From assembly GCF_000876015.1 (NCBI RefSeq), contig NZ_BBQM01000019.1:248001-312000 (forward strand): a stretch of 64,000 nucleotides of DNA, given 5' to 3'. Below are positions 17,024 to 25,952 of the stretch, piece by piece. Numbering within the stretch: position 1 is the stretch's first letter; the number at the start of each line of letters is the position of its first letter. Made by a program: the position numbers and the translations under genes. The notes below the pieces were generated by a model. The model did no database searches and had not been told where the DNA came from. It worked only from the letters and a program-made list of their open reading frames with translations. The DNA is from Cupriavidus basilensis (GTDB lineage Bacteria; Pseudomonadota; Gammaproteobacteria; Burkholderiales; Burkholderiaceae).

Positions 17024-17254
17024 GGGCTGGGCGTCGGCGCGGATACCCACACCCGCCCCTTCCGCGCCGGCCCCCGGTTGCGCTGCCCGGACCGGGGCGG
17101 AAGGCGGCTTGCCGAGCGCGCCGCCTGAAGCCGACGACCCGACGATCCGTCTTGCCCCCTCGCGCGCCGGCCGCCGGCGCCGCATCCCTTCCAGAATCCA
17201 GAAAGCGGAACACGGCGCGCCCGCGCGTCAGGGTAAATCCCACCCCCTGCTCTC

Positions 17255-17283
17255 TTGGTCCGGCCAGGCATCCTCCCTATAAT
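17255..17283 (+). promoter_or_regulatory. sigma-70 type promoter of the VOC-monooxygenase operon
   Basis: TTGGTC (17255-17260), a 17-base spacer and a perfect TATAAT (17278-17283). Transcription would start near 17290, inside the adjoining palindrome, so a repressor bound there would block the polymerase. Confidence 0.75.
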
Positions 17284-17312
17284 TTATCAATCGATCACTG
17301 ATCGAACGATAA
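17284..17312. promoter_or_regulatory. 29-bp palindromic operator
   Basis: The core TCGATCACTGATCGA (17291-17305) is a perfect 7-1-7 palindrome, and outer arms TTATC (17284-17288) and GATAA (17308-17312) are also reverse complements about the same centre (17298). It abuts the -10 box and ends just before AAAGGAG of the first gene. The likely ligand-responsive protein is the TetR-family regulator encoded at 21189, but this is inference. Confidence 0.7.
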
Positions 17313-17328
17313 CTTGAAAGGAGCAGCG

Positions 17329-17808
17329 ATGGCGCTGGGCAAGCTCGCACATTTTTCCATCCGCACGACCGACCTGGAGCGGTCGTGCGCGTTCTACGAA
17401 CGTGTTCTCGGGTTCCGGCGCGGGTATCGCCCGCCGTTCGCGTTTCCCGGCGCGTGGCTCTACATGGGCGGCGACGAGGGTAGCTACGGCACCGTGCACA
17501 TCATCGGCATCGACCCCGACGACCCGGCCGGCCTGACCGCCTATCTTGGGGACAAGCCGGTGTCCGAGCCCGGCACCGGCACGCTCGACCACATCGCCTT
17601 CCTGGCCACCGGCGTCGCGCAGATGTGGCAGACGCTGCGCGCGGAGGGCATCGCGTGGCGCGACCGCACGGTGCCGAGCCTCGGCCTGCACCAGGTCTTC
17701 ATCGAGGATCCCTCGGGCGTGACGATCGAACTCAACTACCCGGCCGGGGAAGTGGCGGGCCTGGAACTGCCCGTAGAGGCGCAGGCACGGACTGGAGCAC
17801 TGGCATGA
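17329..17808 (+). CDS. VOC-superfamily (glyoxalase/dioxygenase-like) protein
   Basis: A 159-residue vicinal-oxygen-chelate protein. It starts at ATG 17329 after AAAGGAG and begins [29 protein letters not shown], the first beta-alpha-beta unit with a metal-ligand histidine (H8 or nearby). The second module begins [15 protein letters not shown] (second histidine) and ends [14 protein letters not shown], with the glutamate that usually completes the metal site. The family includes glyoxalases, ring-cleavage dioxygenases and fosfomycin-resistance enzymes. Coupling to the FAD monooxygenase (ATGA overlap) suggests a ring-cleaving or isomerising step in the same small pathway. The exact reaction is unknown. 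Confidence 0.85.
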   Translation: MALGKLAHFSIRTTDLERSCAFYERVLGFRRGYRPPFAFPGAWLYMGGDEGSYGTVHIIGIDPDDPAGLTAYLGDKPVSEPGTGTLDHIAFLATGVAQMWQTLRAEGIAWRDRTVPSLGLHQVFIEDPSGVTIELNYPAGEVAGLELPVEAQARTGALA

Positions 17809-19025
17809 ATCCCGCGCAGCACACGCAACCCAGGGCGATCGTCGTCGGCGGCTCGCTGGGCGGACTGTTTGCCGCCAATCTGCTTGCGCGCAACGGCTGG
17901 GACGTCGAGGTCTTCGAGCGCACGCCGGAGGCATTGACCGGCCGCGGCGCGGGCATCGTCACGCATCCGGAGTTGTTCGAGGCGCTGGCGGCGGCCGGCG
18001 TGGCGGTCGACGACGGCATCGGCGTGCGCGTCGATACCCGCGTCACGCTGGCGCGCGACGGCACCACGGTGTCCGCGCGCGAGTTGCCGCAGACGCTGAC
18101 GGCCTGGGGCAAGATGTACGACGTGCTGGGCCGCGCGTTCCCCGGCGTCTACCGCACCGGCGCCGCCGTGAGCGCGGTCGAGTCGCATGCGGACCACGCC
18201 ACGGTCACGCTGCAGGACGGATCGACGCACCGCGCCGACCTCGTCGTCGCCGCCGACGGTTTCCGCTCGGGCCTGCGCGAGCAGTTGCTGCCTTCGGCGC
18301 GGCTCGAGTACGCGGGTTATATCGCCTGGCGCGGCCTGGTCGACGAGGCCCGGCTGTCGCCGGCCACGCACGCGGCCATCTTCGGCAAGTTTGCCTTCTG
18401 CCTGCCGCCCCGCGAGCAGATCCTCGGCTATCCGGTCGCCGGCGACGGCAACAGCATCGCGCCGGGCCAGCGCCGCTACAACTTCGTCTGGTATCGCGCC
18501 ACACCCGACGACGCGCTGGCCGACCTGCTGACCGACGCCAGCGGCAAGTGCTGGCGCGCCGGCATCCCGCCGGGCCTGATCCGCGCCGACGTGCTCGCCG
18601 ACATGGAGAGCGCCGCCGCCACGCTGCTGGCGCCGCAGTTCGCCGAGGTGGTGGCGCGCACCGCCCAGCCGCTGTTCCAGCCGATCTACGACCTGACCGT
18701 GCAGCGCATGGCCTTCGGCCGCATCGCGCTGCTCGGCGACGCCGCGTTCGTGGCGCGCCCGCATTGCGGCATGGGCGTCACCAAGGCGGCGGGCGACGCG
18801 GTGGCGCTGGCCCGCGCGCTGGCGGCGCACCGGCCCGTCGAGGCGGCGCTGCGGGCGTACAGCGCCGAGCGCGTCCAGGTCGGGCAGGCGGTCGTCGAGC
18901 ACGCGCGCCATCTCGGCGCCTACATGCAGGCGCAGCTCAGGAGCGAGCAGGACCGCGCGATGGCGGAGCGCTACCGCACGCCCGAGGCGGTGATGCGGGA
19001 GACCGCCGTGTCGCGGCAATTCTGA
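17805..19025 (+). CDS. FAD-dependent aromatic monooxygenase
   Basis: A 406-residue flavoprotein of the p-hydroxybenzoate hydroxylase type. The N-terminal dinucleotide motif is [20 protein letters not shown] with the acidic residue in VEVFER; the DG motif is [12 protein letters not shown]; the second FAD motif is [18 protein letters not shown] followed by [14 protein letters not shown]. The ARPHxxxGxxKAAGDA form and overall length resemble 2,6-dihydroxypyridine 3-hydroxylase-type enzymes from nicotine breakdown, so a hydroxylated N-heterocycle or phenol is a plausible substrate. ATG 17805 overlaps the VOC stop. The next gene starts 36 bases downstream, so the operon probably continues into the symporter genes. 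Confidence 0.87.
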   Translation: MNPAQHTQPRAIVVGGSLGGLFAANLLARNGWDVEVFERTPEALTGRGAGIVTHPELFEALAAAGVAVDDGIGVRVDTRVTLARDGTTVSARELPQTLTAWGKMYDVLGRAFPGVYRTGAAVSAVESHADHATVTLQDGSTHRADLVVAADGFRSGLREQLLPSARLEYAGYIAWRGLVDEARLSPATHAAIFGKFAFCLPPREQILGYPVAGDGNSIAPGQRRYNFVWYRATPDDALADLLTDASGKCWRAGIPPGLIRADVLADMESAAATLLAPQFAEVVARTAQPLFQPIYDLTVQRMAFGRIALLGDAAFVARPHCGMGVTKAAGDAVALARALAAHRPVEAALRAYSAERVQVGQAVVEHARHLGAYMQAQLRSEQDRAMAERYRTPEAVMRETAVSRQF

Positions 19026-19061
19026 ACCATCACGGACAACATCCATTCGGAGACAACAACC

Positions 19062-19421
19062 ATGCCCCAAGCCGCCCCCTATCCGGCGCATCTCGATCTC
19101 GCCGGGACCGATGCCCCGGTCATACCGCACGCCATGCTGGGCCAGCCGGCCTTCGAGCGCCTGCAGCGCGCGCGCCGGCGCTTCTCGTGGACGCTGACCG
19201 CGGCCATGCTGCTGGTCTATTTCGGCTTCATCCTCACGCTGGCGTTCCGCCCCGACCTGCTGGCCCGGCAACTGGTGGCGGGCCAGCCGATGAGCGTCGG
19301 CATCCCGGTCGGCTTCGGCATGTTCGCGTTCACGTTCGCGCTCGTGGCCATCTACGTGCATCGCACCAACACCGTCTACGACGGCATGATCGCGGACATC
19401 CGCAAGGGAGCGCAGTCATGA
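19062..19421 (+). CDS. DUF485 inner-membrane protein
   Basis: A 119-residue membrane protein of the DUF485/YjcH family. The conserved [28 protein letters not shown] segment (about 31-58) leads into the first helix and [24 protein letters not shown] (about 86-109) is the second. DUF485 proteins are nearly always encoded just before ActP-type solute symporters and probably assist them. The stop overlaps the symporter start by ATGA. Confidence 0.88.
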   Translation: MPQAAPYPAHLDLAGTDAPVIPHAMLGQPAFERLQRARRRFSWTLTAAMLLVYFGFILTLAFRPDLLARQLVAGQPMSVGIPVGFGMFAFTFALVAIYVHRTNTVYDGMIADIRKGAQS

Positions 19422-21055
19422 ACCGCATGCTGACCGCACTCACTGCGCTGACCGCGGCCGGCCCCGCCCTGGCGGCGACGTCGCCGGTGGGCCAGGGCAT
19501 GAGCATGATCGCCATCGCGATGTTCGTGGCGTTCGTCGCCGCCACGCTCGCCGTCACGCGCTGGGCCGCCAGGCGCAACCACAGCGTGGCCGATCACTAC
19601 GCCGCCGGCGGCAGGATCACCGCCATGCAGAACGGCTGGGCGATCGCCGGCGACTACATGTCCGCCGCCTCGCTGCTGGGCATTTCCGCGCTGGTCTTCA
19701 CCAGCGGCTACGATGGCCTGATCTATTCGATCGGGTTCCTGGCAAGCTGGCCGATCATCCTGTTCCTGATCGCCGAGCCGCTGCGCAACCTGGGGCGCTA
19801 CACGCTCGCCGACGTGCTCTCCTATCGCCTCCGGCAGCGCCCGATCCGGGCGTTCTCGGCCTCGAGCTCGATGGTGATCGTGCTGCTGTATCTGGTGTCG
19901 CAGATGGTGGGCGCCGGCAAGCTGGTGGAACTGCTGTTCGGCTTCGACTACACCTCGGCGGTGGTGCTGGTCGGCGTGCTGATGGTGGTGTACGTGTTCT
20001 TCGGCGGCATGCTGGCCACCACGTGGATCCAGATCATCAAGGCGGCGATGCTGCTGGCCGGCTGCGCGTTCATGGCGTTCATGGTCATGAGCCGCTTCGG
20101 CTTCAGCCTGAACAGCCTGTTCGAGCACGCCATCGCGGCGCACGGCAGGCACGACGCCATCATGCGTCCCGGCGGCCTGGTCTCGGACCCGGTGTCGGCG
20201 GTCTCGCTCGGGCTGGCGCTGATCTTCGGCACGGCCGGCCTGCCGCACATCCTGATGCGCTTCTTCACGGTCGGCAACGTCAAGGCCGCGCGCAAGAGCG
20301 TGCTCTACGCCACCGGCATCGTCGGCACCGGCTACGCGCTGATCATCGTGATCGGCTTCGGCACCATCGCGCTGGTGGCCCGCGAGCCGCTGTACCACGA
20401 CGGCGCCGGCGCCGTGATCGGCGGGGTCAACATGGTGGCGGTGCACCTGGCGCACGCGGTGGGCGGCAACGTGTTCCTGGGCTTCATCTGCGCGGTGGCG
20501 TTCTCGACCATCCTCGCCGTGGTGGCCGGGCTGACGCTGGCGGGCTCCTCCGCGATCTCGCACGACCTCTACGCCACGGTGCTGCGCCAGGGCAAGGCGA
20601 CCGACCGGGAAGAGATGCGCGTGTCGCGCGTCACCACGCTGGTGCTGGGCGTGCTGTCGATCCTGCTCGCCATCCTGTTCGAGAAGCAGACCATCGCCTT
20701 CATCGTCAGCCTGACGTTCTCGATCGCCGCCAGCTCCAACTTCCCGGTGCTGCTGCTCTCGGTCTACTGGCGCGGCCTGACCACGCGCGGCGCCGTGGCC
20801 GGCGGCACGCTCGGGCTCGTCACCGCGGTCGTCCTCACGATCCTGAGCCCGACGGTGTGGGTGCAGGTGCTGGGGCACGCCGCGGCCATCTATCCGTACG
20901 AGTATCCGGCGCTGTTCTCGATGCTGGTGGCGTTCGCCGGCATCTATGCGTTCTCGGTGACGGACCGCTCCGCGCGCGGCGCCTGGGAGCGCGATGCCTA
21001 CCAGAACCAGCGCGTGGACTGCGAACTCGGCATCGCCGGCAAACCCGGCGCCTGA
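19418..21055 (+). CDS. ActP-like sodium:solute symporter
   Basis: A 545-residue transporter of the SSS family with about 13 hydrophobic segments and an N-terminal signal-like stretch ([16 protein letters not shown]), as in cation/acetate symporter ActP. Family motifs include [47 protein letters not shown] and the C-terminal [17 protein letters not shown]. ActP moves acetate and other short carboxylates. Here it is linked to an aromatic monooxygenase, so it may import the pathway substrate, possibly an aromatic or small organic acid. It is translationally coupled to the DUF485 gene. Confidence 0.88.
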   Translation: MNRMLTALTALTAAGPALAATSPVGQGMSMIAIAMFVAFVAATLAVTRWAARRNHSVADHYAAGGRITAMQNGWAIAGDYMSAASLLGISALVFTSGYDGLIYSIGFLASWPIILFLIAEPLRNLGRYTLADVLSYRLRQRPIRAFSASSSMVIVLLYLVSQMVGAGKLVELLFGFDYTSAVVLVGVLMVVYVFFGGMLATTWIQIIKAAMLLAGCAFMAFMVMSRFGFSLNSLFEHAIAAHGRHDAIMRPGGLVSDPVSAVSLGLALIFGTAGLPHILMRFFTVGNVKAARKSVLYATGIVGTGYALIIVIGFGTIALVAREPLYHDGAGAVIGGVNMVAVHLAHAVGGNVFLGFICAVAFSTILAVVAGLTLAGSSAISHDLYATVLRQGKATDREEMRVSRVTTLVLGVLSILLAILFEKQTIAFIVSLTFSIAASSNFPVLLLSVYWRGLTTRGAVAGGTLGLVTAVVLTILSPTVWVQVLGHAAAIYPYEYPALFSMLVAFAGIYAFSVTDRSARGAWERDAYQNQRVDCELGIAGKPGA

Positions 21056-21188
21056 CCCGGGCGGCATGGCGCAAGGCGGGGGGCAAGGCGGGGGACAGAC
21101 AGGCGAACACGCTCCCCGCCTTCTCGTTTATCGGGCGATTGGTAGAATCCGGACATCGTCCGCATGCCGGAAGCCGAGAGAGACAGTC

Positions 21189-21857
21189 ATGGAGCCACCC
21201 GCCACCCCCACTCCGGACGAGACCGCCAGCAAGGGCACGCGGCGGTTGCTGCCCGAGGAACGGGAACAGCAGATCGTCGAGAAGGCCATCGAGCACTTCA
21301 CGCGCAACGGCTTCGGCGGCAGCACGCGCGAGCTGGCCCGCCAGATCGGCGTCACCCAGCCGCTGCTCTATCGCTATTTCGAGAGCAAGGAAGCGCTCAT
21401 CGACCGGGTCTACCACGAGGTGTTCCAGTGGCGCCCCGACTGGGACCGCCAGATCGCCGACCGCGCGAAGCCGCTGGCCGAGCGGCTCCAGGCGTTCTAC
21501 CTCGACTATGCCTCGGTGATTCTGCGCGAGGAATGGATCCGCCTGTTCATCTTCGCCGGCCTGACCCACGAGGGCATCAACAACAAATACCTCAGCAAGC
21601 TGCGCAGCAAGGTGTTCCTGCCCGTGCTGGCCGAGGTCCGGGAAGCCTTCGGCATCGCCGCCCCGCGCAACGCGGCGGAAACCGAGGCCGAGATCGAGAT
21701 GATCTGGAGCCTGCATGCGGCCATCTTCTATATCGGCGTGCGCAAGTGGGTCTACGGCCTGAAGGTGCCGGCCAACGTGGACGCGGTCATCCGCCAGCAG
21801 GTCGACATGTTCCTGCACGGCGCGCCGGCGGCGATCCGGGCGCTGCGGGCGGGCTGA
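21189..21857 (+). CDS. TetR-family transcriptional regulator
   Basis: A 222-residue repressor of usual TetR size. The helix-turn-helix spans about residues 22-66: QQIVEKAIEHFTRNGFGGSTRELARQIGVTQPLLYRYFESKEALI, ending with the family's YRYFxSKEAL core. The C-terminal helical part binds an unknown ligand. The ATG at 21189 follows GAGAGA. It lies 133 bases after the symporter and on the same strand, so it may share the operon or have its own promoter. The palindrome at 17284-17312 is its most likely target. Confidence 0.9.
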   Translation: MEPPATPTPDETASKGTRRLLPEEREQQIVEKAIEHFTRNGFGGSTRELARQIGVTQPLLYRYFESKEALIDRVYHEVFQWRPDWDRQIADRAKPLAERLQAFYLDYASVILREEWIRLFIFAGLTHEGINNKYLSKLRSKVFLPVLAEVREAFGIAAPRNAAETEAEIEMIWSLHAAIFYIGVRKWVYGLKVPANVDAVIRQQVDMFLHGAPAAIRALRAG

Positions 21858-22228
21858 CCCGCGGGCCGGGCCCGCGCCGGCCGCCCTTTCATCACCTCGC
21901 GCAAATCCCGAACCCGCGGGCACGGCCCGCCCGGTGTTTCCACGCGCCTGCCGGCTTCGCTCCGCGCGGCCACCAGGCCGGCGCCCTTCCCCGCGCCGCC
22001 GCGCCGCACGGCACTGTCATGCGCACCGTCATGGCGCACCGCCGGCAAGCCGCGCGCGTTCCCGCCAGCCATGAGGTTGTAAATTAGTCACATACGCAAA
22101 TCCGCTTCACGCCCTGTCAACCACGTGCTGTATCAAACGTGAACTACCTGTAGGCCGAGCGCGATTATTTCGCTTATTTCAGGTATAAATAACGTTTAAT
22201 TCTGGCAATATTGGCGCGCCAGACGGTT
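21858..22228. other. intergenic region with AT-rich half
   Basis: The left part (to about 22070) is GC-rich with no gene-like reading frame and contains a GCGGGC/GCCCGC hairpin just after the tetR stop. From about 22076 to 22215 composition shifts abruptly to AT-rich. CACGT and ACGTG arms flank GCTGTATCAA near 22115-22140. No RNA gene was recognised. Confidence 0.6.
22184..22189 (+). promoter_or_regulatory. candidate -10 element TATAAA
   Basis: TATAAA in the AT-rich stretch lies about 40 bases before the proposed start of the next gene. No good -35 hexamer is present at 16-18 bases upstream, so the promoter may need an activator. Confidence 0.3.
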
Positions 22229-22894
22229 ATGGAAATCAATATGGAACAGGTCGTGCACGCGGTCATGCCGGAAGTCTTCAGGGGAACAAGCAACAGGATG
22301 CGGCATGCGGTGGCGGTGTTGCGCGGCACGTCCCACGTGGGCATCGTCGCGTTCGGGGAGCGGGCCGGGCAGCCCAGCGCGTTCGTCTACCTGGACGACG
22401 CCGGCGGCGCCACCGAGTACGTGCCGTTCGATGGCGTGACGCGGCCCGTGGAGATCTCGGTGGCATGCCTGTCCCCGGGCGACCTGCGACTGCGCATCAG
22501 CCGGGATGGCGCGGACGACGAATTGTTCGTGCTCAGCTCGGTCGACACGCCGGACCTCCCGCGCGAGACGCCGGCGGGCCAGTACGCGGGCCGCGTCGAG
22601 GCCTGCCAGGAGGCGGGGCCGCTGAAGGTGTCGATCACCGCCGGCGAGATGCCTGGCGCCGGCTGGCAGCTCTCGGCCCGGGTGCCCGGCAACTGCTCGG
22701 TGCAGGCCAGCGTCGATCCGTGCGACGCGCCCGGATGCCATGCCGTCGCGGTGCGGGTCGCCGGCCCGCGCGGCTGCTCGCTCAACGGGCGGACGCTGAA
22801 CGGCGAGCTCGCGATGGTCGGCGGGCAGGTGCTGCTGACCGTGCGCAACGACACCGGCGGCCTGCTGTACATGGGAGCGCGCACTCCGGCCTGA
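22229..22894 (+). CDS. hypothetical protein
   Basis: A 221-residue protein I do not recognise. It lacks a signal peptide and clear membrane segments. The middle has a beta-rich pattern (GIVAFGERAGQPSAFVYLDDAGG, FDGVTRPVEISVACLSPGDLRLRISRDG), and the second half contains five cysteines, including QASVDPCDAPGCH. Start choice is weak: TTG 22211, ATG 22229 and ATG 22241 are all possible; the last has GGAA 7 bases upstream. It is preceded by an AT-rich stretch unlike the flanks and is convergent with the ybjN-like gene, six bases apart. It may be a recently acquired or lineage-specific gene. Confidence 0.55.
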   Translation: MEINMEQVVHAVMPEVFRGTSNRMRHAVAVLRGTSHVGIVAFGERAGQPSAFVYLDDAGGATEYVPFDGVTRPVEISVACLSPGDLRLRISRDGADDELFVLSSVDTPDLPRETPAGQYAGRVEACQEAGPLKVSITAGEMPGAGWQLSARVPGNCSVQASVDPCDAPGCHAVAVRVAGPRGCSLNGRTLNGELAMVGGQVLLTVRNDTGGLLYMGARTPA

Positions 22895-22900
22895 CGGCGC

Positions 22901-23344
22901 TCAGGACACGCCCGCGGGGTCGGCCTGCGCCGCCGTGTTGCGCAGGTGGATGAGGAATTCGCCGGTCATCATCACCCACAGCCGCAGCATGGCCTCTAGA
23001 TGGGCCTGGGTCACGCCGCCGGCGAGCACCACATCCATCTCGAGCACGATCAGCTCGCCGTGCGTGGCCAGCCGCGCGAAGCGCTTGCCGCGCTGCCAGC
23101 CGTCCAGCAGCGCGCGCGGCACCTCGCCGCCGCTGACGCGCAGCGCGCAGCTCAGCGTGAAATCGACGTGGCCGCCGGTCTCCGCGGCATTGCCCCACAG
23201 CACCTGGAAGCCCACGCCCTGGCTGGCGCTGTGCAACTGGGTCTTGCCATCGCGCTCGGTCGTGGTCACGGCGCAGCCGGCCGCGCGGATGGCGGCGGCC
23301 AGTTCGTCCGCATCGACGGCGGACAGTATCCTGATATCGTTCAT
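22901..23344 (-). CDS. YbjN-domain protein
   Basis: A 147-residue protein resembling the YbjN family (bacterial sensory-transduction-regulator fold): LSAVDADELAAAIRAAG at the start, a central hydrophobic strand FQVLWGN and FTLSCALRVSG, then ARLATHGELIVLEMDVVLAGG with the typical long C-terminal helix. YbjN proteins share the fold of type III secretion chaperones and are thought to bind partner proteins. It is the last gene of the eight-gene leftward operon that starts with the peptidyl-prolyl isomerase, 13 bases after the coiled-coil gene. Its role there may be chaperone-like, which is only inferred. Confidence 0.72.
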   Translation of the reverse strand: MNDIRILSAVDADELAAAIRAAGCAVTTTERDGKTQLHSASQGVGFQVLWGNAAETGGHVDFTLSCALRVSGGEVPRALLDGWQRGKRFARLATHGELIVLEMDVVLAGGVTQAHLEAMLRLWVMMTGEFLIHLRNTAAQADPAGVS

Positions 23345-23357
23345 GACGTGTCCCGGA

Positions 23358-24098
23358 TCAGTGGGCGGCGCCGGCAGCGGATGGCGCGGACGGCGCGGCG
23401 GGTGATGCGGCGGATGGCGCGGCGGATGGCGCGGACAGCGCCGCCACGCCGCGCGGATCGAACTTGTTCTCGTACAGCGCATCGCCGTAGGCCTGGGCCT
23501 GCGTCTCCAGCTTCACGCGCGCGCCCGCCGCGAAGGGATGGCGAAAGGCGACCGCGTCGGCCACGTCGAAATGCTCGTAGGCATCGAGGATTTCCTTGCC
23601 GATGGATTGCAGCCGCGCGTTCATCGCGCCGCAGCGCTCCAGTTGCGCGTCGCGTTCGCGCTGCGCGTCGAGCGCGCGGCCGCGCTCCTGCGTCATCGCC
23701 GCAAGCTGCTGCTGCAGCCCGCGCGCCGCCCGCTGCTGCTCGTCGCGCGCGGCATCGGCCTGGCGCGTCCGCTCGGCGGCGCTCTCCTCCACCTGGCGCT
23801 GCCTCGCCGCCAGCCCCTGCGCCCGGCCGCGGCTGGCTTCCAGCTCGGCCCGCGCTTCGGCCAGCTCCCTGGCCGCCGCCGCCTTGCCTTCCTCGGCCGC
23901 GCGCAGCGTCGCCTGCAGCGTGGCGCGCTCCGCCTGCATCTGCTGGTTCTGCGCGTTGAGCGCGCGCAGCTGCGTGCGCAGGCGGTCTTCCAGCGTGCCC
24001 TGCGGCTGCGCCTGGGCACCGGCCGGCGCGGGCACGGCAAGCAGCCATGCCGCGACGGCCACGCCCAGCGCCCCGTTCCTCATCCGTGATTGCAGCAT
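23358..24098 (-). CDS. exported coiled-coil protein
   Basis: A 246-residue periplasmic protein: signal peptide 1-28 (AVAAWLLAVPAPAGAQA), then a long Ala/Arg/Glu/Gln-rich helix with heptad character from about 36 to 160, a short more folded segment (CGAMNARLQSIGKEILDAYEHFD) and a low-complexity Ala-Pro-Ser tail of about 30 residues. No enzymatic motif is seen. It lies 8 bases after the putative porin gene, in the TpsB/TonB operon. A spacer or scaffold role across the periplasm is possible. The tail is encoded by a repetitive stretch that could vary in length between strains. Confidence 0.75.
   Translation of the reverse strand: MLQSRMRNGALGVAVAAWLLAVPAPAGAQAQPQGTLEDRLRTQLRALNAQNQQMQAERATLQATLRAAEEGKAAAARELAEARAELEASRGRAQGLAARQRQVEESAAERTRQADAARDEQQRAARGLQQQLAAMTQERGRALDAQRERDAQLERCGAMNARLQSIGKEILDAYEHFDVADAVAFRHPFAAGARVKLETQAQAYGDALYENKFDPRGVAALSAPSAAPSAASPAAPSAPSAAGAAH
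23376..23441. repeat. GCGGATGGCGCG-type imperfect repeats
   Basis: Several near-identical 12-15 bp units in the 3' end of the coiled-coil gene encode the Ala-Pro-Ser tail. Such tracts can expand or contract by slippage. Confidence 0.55.
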
Positions 24099-24106
24099 GG
24101 TCTACC

Positions 24107-25900
24107 TCAGAACTTGGCGTTCAGTTCGAGCATCAGCACGTTGATGGACAACGGGTCGCCATAGACCTCGCGCCCGCTCAGCCAGCGCGCCTGCAGCCAG
24201 GCGTTCTTGTCGATGCCGTAGGCCGCCCCCAGGAAATAGCCGCGCGCGTTGGTGCCGCCCAGGCGGAAATCCGGGTCGGTGTAGCCGTCCGGCACCGCAT
24301 CGGGCTCCAGGTACTTGTAGCCCATCATGAAATTCCACTGCCCGCGCGCCGACACCGCCTGGTTGCCGAAGATGGCCCGCACCAGGTAGCCGTTCGGGCC
24401 GCTGCGCCACTTGTCCTTGTACTCGCTCAGCGGCGTCGATCCGTCCACGCCTTCGTAGTGGTTGGCCGGGTAGGAGCGCGGGTCGGAGAACGGGCGGTCC
24501 TTGTTGTACGCCAGGTTGCGCACGTAGCTGGCCTGGAAGCTGAACGGCAGCCCGCCGAACACATGCGTGTCCCACTGCCCCGTTATGTTGAGCGGGCGGA
24601 AGTTCTGGGTCAGCCCGAAGAACTGCGGGTTCGAGGTGTCGTTCACGTCCACCGGCACGTTGTTGCGCAGCCCGAACAGCGTGTTGCCCTTCTGCATGAA
24701 CGCCGGGCGCGAATTGTCGGTGTCGCAGGAAGGCGAGGACGTCAGGCACGGCTGCGAGAACTGGCCGCGCATGTCGGTGAAGTGGTAATACGCCACCGCG
24801 CCCTTGAAGCGGTCCCCGCCGGCCAGCTTCCATTCCGCGCCGGCCTGCAGCGCGAACAGCCACTGGTTGCGGCTGTCCGACTTTTCCTGCGCGTTCGAGG
24901 GGAAATTGTCGTCGCTGTAGTTGACCGGGAACGCGCCGCCGGTCACGAACGCCGTGACGCCGCGCGTGCCGACGGACTTGCGCCAGGCGCCGGCAATCCC
25001 GTCGAAGTTCAGGTCGTTGGAGAACACCAGGTCGTTGTTGTCCAGGCCATAGAACGGGTTGCCGAAGCGGCCGGCGGTGACGTGGAACGCATCGGTGAAA
25101 CGGTAGTCCAGATAACCCTGGTCCAGCCAGATGCTCTTCTTGGCAAAACCGCCGCCGAGCGTCTGCGTGGTCGACACCGGCCCGTTGCTGCTGCCGGTGC
25201 CGATGCGGATGCCCGCGGTCAGGTCGTCGGAGACTGCGGCGGTGACGCCCAGCCGCGCGCGCAGGCGCAGCAGGTCGGTGCGGTTCTTGTCGGTGTTGAG
25301 CAGCGGCGGCAGCGAGTTGGCCGAGGGGCCGAAGTCAACCGGGCCGTTGGCGTTGACGGCCGCGTAGTCGACGGTCGGCGCATTGCCGCCGCCGTACAGG
25401 TTGGCCTGGTAGCGCACGCGCACGTCGCCGGACAGGGTGATGCGCGAGACCCAGTCGGGGAACGTGTTGGGCGTGGCCCAGTGTTCCTCCTTCGCCTGCG
25501 CGATGACCTCTTCCTTGACCTCGTCGCGGATCTGCTGGCGCACGCGCGGCGAGACATAGGGCACGCGCACGTCGCCCGGCTGCGCGCCGCCGGCCGCGGC
25601 GGCCACGGTCGCGGCCCCCGCTCCCGCCGCCACGCCCGCCGCCACACCTGCGGCCCCCGGCCCGGCCGCGGCCGGCGGCTGCGCCGCCGCGCGGGCCTGC
25701 GCCAGCAGCGTTTCGCCTTCCTCCCGGGTCAGCGTCCCGCGCATGACCAGGATGCGGATCAGGTTCTGCGTGACGTCCGCCGATGCCGGGGGCACGGTGC
25801 CCTGCGCATGGCCCTGCTGGCAGCACGCCGCAAGCGTCAGGGCGGCGGCCAGCGGCCGCAGCACCGGATGGCGAAGGCGCGATGCCTTGCACTGATTCAT
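24107..25900 (-). CDS. putative outer-membrane porin (Porin_5-like)
   Basis: A 597-residue outer-membrane protein. ATG 25900 has GAGGAGAG upstream and starts a signal peptide ending near GHAQG. Residues about 35-60 (VTQNLIRILVMRGTLTREEGETLLAQA) are the short helical element characteristic of the 'putative porin' family, followed by an Ala/Gly-rich linker. From about 150 the sequence alternates as a beta-barrel (SGDVRVRYQANLY, GRFGNPFYGLDNNDLVFSNDL, DFRLGGTNARGYFLGAAYG) and ends LELNAKF with the terminal phenylalanine needed for Bam-mediated insertion. It is 52 bases downstream of tonB. TonB-ExbBD plus a non-receptor porin is unusual; no plug domain or TonB box is evident. Confidence 0.82.
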   Translation of the reverse strand: MNQCKASRLRHPVLRPLAAALTLAACCQQGHAQGTVPPASADVTQNLIRILVMRGTLTREEGETLLAQARAAAQPPAAAGPGAAGVAAGVAAGAGAATVAAAAGGAQPGDVRVPYVSPRVRQQIRDEVKEEVIAQAKEEHWATPNTFPDWVSRITLSGDVRVRYQANLYGGGNAPTVDYAAVNANGPVDFGPSANSLPPLLNTDKNRTDLLRLRARLGVTAAVSDDLTAGIRIGTGSSNGPVSTTQTLGGGFAKKSIWLDQGYLDYRFTDAFHVTAGRFGNPFYGLDNNDLVFSNDLNFDGIAGAWRKSVGTRGVTAFVTGGAFPVNYSDDNFPSNAQEKSDSRNQWLFALQAGAEWKLAGGDRFKGAVAYYHFTDMRGQFSQPCLTSSPSCDTDNSRPAFMQKGNTLFGLRNNVPVDVNDTSNPQFFGLTQNFRPLNITGQWDTHVFGGLPFSFQASYVRNLAYNKDRPFSDPRSYPANHYEGVDGSTPLSEYKDKWRSGPNGYLVRAIFGNQAVSARGQWNFMMGYKYLEPDAVPDGYTDPDFRLGGTNARGYFLGAAYGIDKNAWLQARWLSGREVYGDPLSINVLMLELNAKF

Positions 25901-25952
25901 TGCTCTCTCCTCAAGGATCTCTCTCATGTCCGGCCCGGGTCCCGGCGGCGCG

